From the NCBI GenBank assembly GCA_030141605.1, contig JAQGDQ010000186.1, positions 1-64,000 on the forward strand: a stretch of DNA of 64,000 nt, read 5' to 3'. Positions 24,018 to 64,000 of the stretch are shown here, one piece after another. The position numbers and the translations under genes were made by a program. The notes below the pieces were generated by a model. The model was given only the letters and a program-made list of their open reading frames with translations. It had not been told where the DNA came from and ran no database searches. The stretch's first letter is position 1; each line of letters starts with the position of its first letter. The stretch is from Tubiluchus corallicola. Its lineage: Eukaryota; Priapulida; Priapulimorpha; Priapulimorphida; Tubiluchidae.

Positions 24018-24847
24018 ACCCTTGATTGCCATTGCAGATGTTGCTTTTGTCACCATTGCCATTTCTGACGATGACAGTAAGATTGCCCCTATAATGATGA
24101 TGAAGTCATTCAATTTTGGACTTTCGTAGCTTCAGACCAGTTTTTAAAGGTTGGGTAATGAAAGAAACTTGGCAGCCATTTGAAGTATAAAGTGAATTGC
24201 TTATCATGGGGTCTTATTGATTTTCATTCCAAAAGACTGCAGGACTTTGGTTGCTTAATATATTTTGCTGTTATTTTTTACTGTGCTTTGCATTTTTAAT
24301 GTACCAAGTATTTTCATTAACTGAAAAGTCAAGTTGCCAAACATCCTGAAACACAGTTCCTGAACCCCTGAAAAAGTCAGAAATAAATAGTTGCAAAACG
24401 TGATTTTGAAGGACAATAAAATATTTGCTGATACACTAAGTTTTAGTAACCTTAACTTTATACTTACCTTGATCAATCATGGTAATAGAAAGAATGTTTA
24501 TGTTCTTATATCAGTGTGCTTGTGTGAGGTAAATAATAAGTACAAAGTTAACTTGAATTTAATGTATCAGCAGGTATACAAATAAAAATTAATAAATGTA
24601 ACTAAAAATTAGGATTTCTCATAATGTAATATATAGGTTCGGATATTGCTGAAGACATCTAACTTTGTGCATTTTGCATTGCCAGAAAAAGCTGTAATAC
24701 AAATACTTACTGGTACATCATTGATGTGGATGCTTTAGTTGTCAGACTCGATTTTTACATATTTGGAGCTTGTTTAGTGATCATATCCCATTCATGCTAC
24801 AAATATAGTTATACTATAATTAGTGAAATAAACACAAAGCGTTTCCA

Positions 24848-24990
24848 TTTTTGTTAATTGTTTTCTGATTTTGCATTCTTGCTGCATTTGTGTTAGACAT
24901 CCTATGACAAACTCGAAGGTTAAAAACTTATAGGATACTGAATGCATTTCTATCCAAAGCTAACATCCTTGTTAGAAATTTGACAAAAAG
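24848..24990 (+). repeat. Dispersed repeat, copy 2
   Basis: Partner of 22618-22760. It has single-base differences and a lost frame, so it is an older or independent copy. Confidence 0.65.
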
Positions 24991-25062
24991 CTTTTATAAA
25001 AATTCCAAATTTGTAAACAGAATTCTCTCCACTCTCCACAATACAATGTCTGAAATGATTTG

Positions 25063-59571
<34,509 letters not shown>

Positions 59572-60697
59572 TCTCAGTTGCAACTTTGCAAGCATAAAAT
59601 ATATATATGTGCTTGAACCTCTACGAATATTGCTTGCAAAACAGCAATATTATAAGTATTAACCAAGTCTCATGACAACACTCATTAAAAGTTAAACGAT
59701 CCTCTGTTCGTGTTTTCGTCATTCAATATGGACAAAATTACAATGTCTCGTTTAGTCAATATCACTAATCACACACGGCATGTACTAAGTGGAACCCCAC
59801 ACCAAGTACTGACTGATAAGACAGAGTCACAAACATGATAAATGCATATCCTTGCTAGTATCTTGCTTGTACACCTGTCTTTTCTCAGAGGTATTCTCAA
59901 AAGATTTGGACAAGCATATCTGGAAATATTTAACTAATGCATAGCTTAAACGTTTTACATTTTCTTTTTATACAGTATGAAAAACAGCTATAAAGTCTTA
60001 AATACTTAGCTCCATATAGCAGAATGCAGTAAATACCAGAAAGAGTCGAAATAACTGCTTTATTAAAAATCAATATTCATGCATAATTGTATGCTTCATT
60101 ATCCAAAAAAGCAAATGACATGTATCTCTAGAATTTAGACATAAAATGTTTAATAAAAAAATGTAGAGCATATTTTTAGTATAAAATTATATTACGACAC
60201 ATTTTCTTAGTTCCAATAACAAATAACAAATTTAAAATTGCTTTGAACATAAACCGTTTGTATATTTATAACCAAATTCATCTACGTTTGTAAAAGCATC
60301 AGACTGACTTTACACTGCACATTTTCTATTTATTATTATTATGATTCTTATATTTCAAAAACTATATACAATACGAAGTCCCTCTATTTGCATTTTGTAC
60401 AGCAAATACAGAAACACTATAGGATTTTATAAAAATTATTTTATTGGAACTAAACCTTTTACCATTAATTATAATTTATCTTATCTAAATAAATATCATA
60501 TACAATTGCATTTAAATTTAAACAGCTACTAATCTTAGTCAAATGATCTGAATGTTTTCATTCCAATACACGCTGTACAAAAATATAGCTGTAATTAGGA
60601 AAGCTGGTTAACTAACTTACAAAAGGGCTATCTTTCATATGCATATCACAATTTTATTGTGTTGATTATATAGTAAACAATATCAAAATTGAACACT
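59572..60697. promoter_or_regulatory. Spacer between CARD gene and TBC gene
   Basis: This 1.1-kb AT-rich spacer must contain the TBC gene promoter and the 3' end of the CARD gene. On the minus strand AATAAA at 60658-60653, 40 nt past the CARD stop, is a good poly(A) signal candidate. No promoter motif is claimed. Confidence 0.45.
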
Positions 60698-62192
60698 TTA
60701 GATATCACCATCAGGTAAAGAAGGCGCCCCTAGCTGTCCAGGTAAAGGTAAATCATCCTCATTGATTTCAGCAAAACATCCGTTAAACAACACAGTTTCT
60801 GAAACTAAAGAAAAGTTGCTGCTGTTTCCGCTTGTCTCCTGTTGTGGGTATCTGAATCCTGCAAACAAATAAGTTCTTTACTTTATAAATAAAACCAAAA
60901 CTGCCTCTATGCCAACTATTTCCCATATCTATTGTGCCAACATTCTGTAAAACACTATTTATCCCCAGTCCCCACTTGGAAACTGCACCTGGGTCACGAT
61001 CAAAAAAAGGTGATAATTGATTCATCAATATAATAATGATTCAAGCTATCATAATTTGAGCTGGTTAAATTTCACAATATCATGATAATATGCTAGTTGC
61101 AATACAATAAGAATTTCTAGCATATCATGAAATCTTCCTTGACGGTTGGTTATTTATGTTGTCTCACTTGTCTAAAAAATAGTCATTTCTGGGTAAAATA
61201 GAATTGTTGATATATTTATATGCCTTCATTTTGAAAACATTTACAGCTGACTACAGCTCAAAGTTGAATTGTAATTGCTTCTCTTATCATATATTCATCA
61301 ATTTTTGTTCCAACTATTGCTCTCGAAAATTTATTCCTATGGAATAGTCATGCAGTTTTACCAACATCACATTATGCACCTACATCCATGTGAACATAGA
61401 AAATAAAGAAAATCAGTATGTATCACAAACACAAAAATAACCAGTAAATACGAAAACTATGTATATCACAAACTATGTATATCAAAACTTGAAAGACATA
61501 TATAACCAGAAAATACCACTTTCCAAAACACACACACATATATACATGCACATTCGCATGCATTCGCACTCACACCTTGACATAAACACACATACACAAC
61601 CTCTTACAAGCACACATACACACACATATTTGGAAAGTAGTAATTCTGTCTCTTTTTGACTTTTTAATTTTTGATACATGTTTGACTTGGGTTCAGCTGA
61701 GTGGCTCATGACCTATAAGACTCACTATAGGCTGTCTCATTTGTGATACTGATTGAGAGGGTGCATATGCATTTAAGATTTCAAATGTGTGTGTGCATTT
61801 CTACACAGCACACAATTACAGCTATGGTAGGTCTGACACGGCAAAGCACAAAGCATATTAAAAATTTTGTGTACCATCAAGAACTGCCATATGCCTGTAT
61901 ATGTACTGCATTTGGTTTTTTACCATGCCATCAACTGTCGAACCTTTCCTCAAAGCAGTGACTCACTATAGATCATTTGCGTGTAGCATTGCAACTATTC
62001 TGCATATAACTATATCATAATTATTTATAAAACATCATACTTACCTCCAACCATTTTGTTTTTCTTTTTTTCAAATGCAACTAGAATTTTAGTAAGTAAT
62101 TCTGTATGAGTTCTGTCATCCTGAATTGCTTCACAGAAATACATGAATCCTCGAAAACCCCTTTGTTTTAGGATATCTAAAAACCGGTTTAC
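60698..62192 (-). CDS. CARD-containing protein, last two exons (5' part not found)
   Basis: Exons are 62192-62045 and 60858-60698 (stop TAA 60700-60698), joined in phase 1 with canonical sites, and the first begins after TTTCAG. The upstream exon encodes the second half of a death-fold domain: RFLDILKQRGFRGFMYFCEA matches the CARD signature (LLDIL..RG..AF..FCEAL), followed by a basic helix ending KKKNK. The last exon encodes 52 Ser/Pro/Asp-rich residues with no domain. CARDs mediate homotypic assembly in apoptosis and innate immune signalling. The rest of the CARD and any other domains should lie in exons upstream, in 62.2-64 kb or beyond the window. I could not find them. It is in tandem with the TBC gene. 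Confidence 0.6.
61530..61630. repeat. (CA)n-rich low-complexity tract
   Basis: CACACATA-type repeats in the CARD gene intron. Open frames on both strands reflect this composition. Confidence 0.8.
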
Positions 62193-64000
62193 CTGAAAGT
62201 TTCAATAATTTTTAATCAAATGCAATGAGTACCTGCAGCTTTGGATAATCTATGCAATTTTGGTGAAAGATTACTACTCCGTAGATTGTAATAGGCAAAC
62301 ACCAAACTTCAAACAAACCACGGAGCTGTTTAGCTACTCAAAATTCTTCGTCAATATTTTCTGATGTAAGTATAATGTTAGAAAACATTAAATCCCAGAC
62401 ATAACTATGATTTAAAGCTATTTAGCCTTGCTTGGAAATTCATTTACTGATCGTGAAAGGACATATTACTAGAGCAATATATATTTGCCTTCCTCGAATA
62501 GACAAATTACCTTTGCAGGTATCTCAGGCAACTACCCCTCCCAATCAGATTAGCCATCTTGGGATCCACAGCTACTAATTTTGATGAATAAACTAGGAAC
62601 TAATGTGTTCTTTAAACTTAATTGTTTCATATAGGCTATAACTTACAATCTCTCATAATTGTCTTCTCAAGAAGTTTAGCATGATAGGCTTTGATTTCTA
62701 ATCACTCTAAATTTGGTGGACATAGAACTGCTGTAGAAACTTTATAGCATACTAAGGAAGTTTTGAAGAACTTGTAAGAAATTTGTAGCAGTTGTAGAAA
62801 GATAATTTTTGATTGAAGTTAAAGATCTAGCTGGTTCACTCTGGTGATTAGAATAAAGTATATGAAACAAGTGTTGAACTGTAAAGCTTTTGTTTATAAT
62901 AGTAACACATCCTTCACACTATGTACAGGGAAAAGAGATACACATGCAGATGGTGTCAACTCAGTAGTAATAAGCCAATCAGCCCACAGGCAGGCCCTGG
63001 CAGAGCACTTGTATCTGCTGGGCCCTCCTGACTGGGCAGAGAATCTCAATAGCCAAGTATATGACCATATATGGGAAGCTTAGCAGATACAGGTGACTGA
63101 GCAGCACAGACCAAGGCAATCCTAGTTTAAAATTGGGTGGAATGATAATAATAAACAAATTGAAATGTAGGTAACACCACATGTTCAATTATTTTGTAGT
63201 AGTAGTTTATAAGCATTGAATACATGAAGCACGAGTGAAAATGCGTGGCAAATGCCTTCTTCCAAATTCCACGCAAGAACTCACTAATAATATTTTGATA
63301 AGCTTGCGACTCACCAACAAATATTATGGTCTTTGGGCACTTCAATATCCAGCTTCTCCAAATTGTTCATCAAACAGTCATCTGTTAGGAAAAAACTGCT
63401 TGGAGTCCCTTCTTGATGATACACTCAAGATTATATATCTCTTTTGGAGTTTTTAAAGCTGCAGATGACATCATTGCCTACGTTCTGTCTTTTGGTCCAA
63501 GCTGAGCATAGATCAATTCATATCATCAAGTACCTTTGTGCTTAAACCTATTTTCAAAACTTCCATTCGCTCTTTTGTGTGCACTTATCAATGCCCAAAG
63601 AAAACATTTTTGAAACTTGCTAAAACATCATGGCTTTGATGAGTCACATCATTTATTTCACGATGCTACCGATCATCAGTAATGTCTTTGAAGCCACAAT
63701 GAATGAGAATTTACTGAGACTAAGTTATAGCTATTGATATATCCAGGTTTTAGTATGGGGGACAGGACATTTGAGTGTGGAAAATTGGGCGATGGCTCAT
63801 TTGAGCATGAGACATTTCGATGCCAATGCGCACACAAATTGTATTACGTTAATCGCGGAAGAAATATATTAATATTGTGAAATGCTAAAAATCTCATGGT
63901 TTAGTAGTAGTGTGTTGTCTATTACATCGTCACATCTCAACAATTAAAGATTGTGTTTTCACAAGAGGAGTATGAAATCAATGTTCTTTAAGGCCCTGTA
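62193..64000. other. No supported gene
   Basis: Slightly GC-richer around 62940-63110. A short set of degenerate ACATTTGAG(C/T)(A/G)TG-like units lies at 63760-63825. The missing 5' exons of the CARD gene may be here, but none met splice and similarity criteria. Confidence 0.3.

Noticed and set aside
62844-63083. Plus-strand frame after an acceptor-like TATGTACAG, containing AEHLYLLGPPDWAENLNS
   Set aside because: It is less AT-rich than its surroundings and could be a retrocopy, but no second exon or family was recognised.

Overview
The window looks like nuclear DNA of an invertebrate animal. It is AT-rich, its genes are split into many short exons with GT-AG introns from about 0.1 to 13 kb, and the introns and spacers are full of small inverted-repeat transposons, LINE and tRNA-like SINE relics and microsatellites. 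The gene content (ANKRD39, XRCC2, a PH/TBC Rab-GAP, a secreted fibrinogen-domain protein and a CARD protein) is animal-like. I could not assign a phylum from sequence alone. All gene models were assembled by hand from splice sites, reading phase and family similarity.

Layout, left to right. 1-1250: a hairpin and a complete hAT-like non-autonomous element. 2062-5935 (+): an unrecognised membrane protein in at least five exons. 6593-13442 (-): ANKRD39 in four exons, convergent with the previous gene. 13443-14774: the ANKRD39/XRCC2 head-to-head spacer, most of it a 930-bp terminal-inverted-repeat element that ends 11 bp before the XRCC2 ATG. 14775-20318 (+): XRCC2 in three exons. 20319-25062: a repeat-rich convergent spacer. 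25063-59571 (-): a 23-exon gene for a 1357-residue protein with PH, coiled coil, TBC Rab-GAP and a C-terminal JIP4/ARHGEF10-type beta-propeller. Its 13-kb intron 13, which splits the TBC domain, holds a complete eight-exon gene on the opposite strand (35854-44839, +) for a secreted coiled-coil/fibrinogen-domain protein. 60698-62192 (-): the last two exons of a CARD-containing protein whose 5' part was not found. 62193-64000: nothing convincing.

The genes do not form a pathway. XRCC2 is a RAD51 paralogue in homologous recombination, the TBC protein should inactivate Rab GTPases on membranes, and the fibrinogen and CARD proteins suggest extracellular adhesion or recognition and death-fold signalling. 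The most notable items are the TBC/JIP-propeller fusion, the nested gene inside its catalytic-domain intron, the transposon abutting the XRCC2 start codon, and several inverted elements whose arms are built from unrelated degenerate short repeats.
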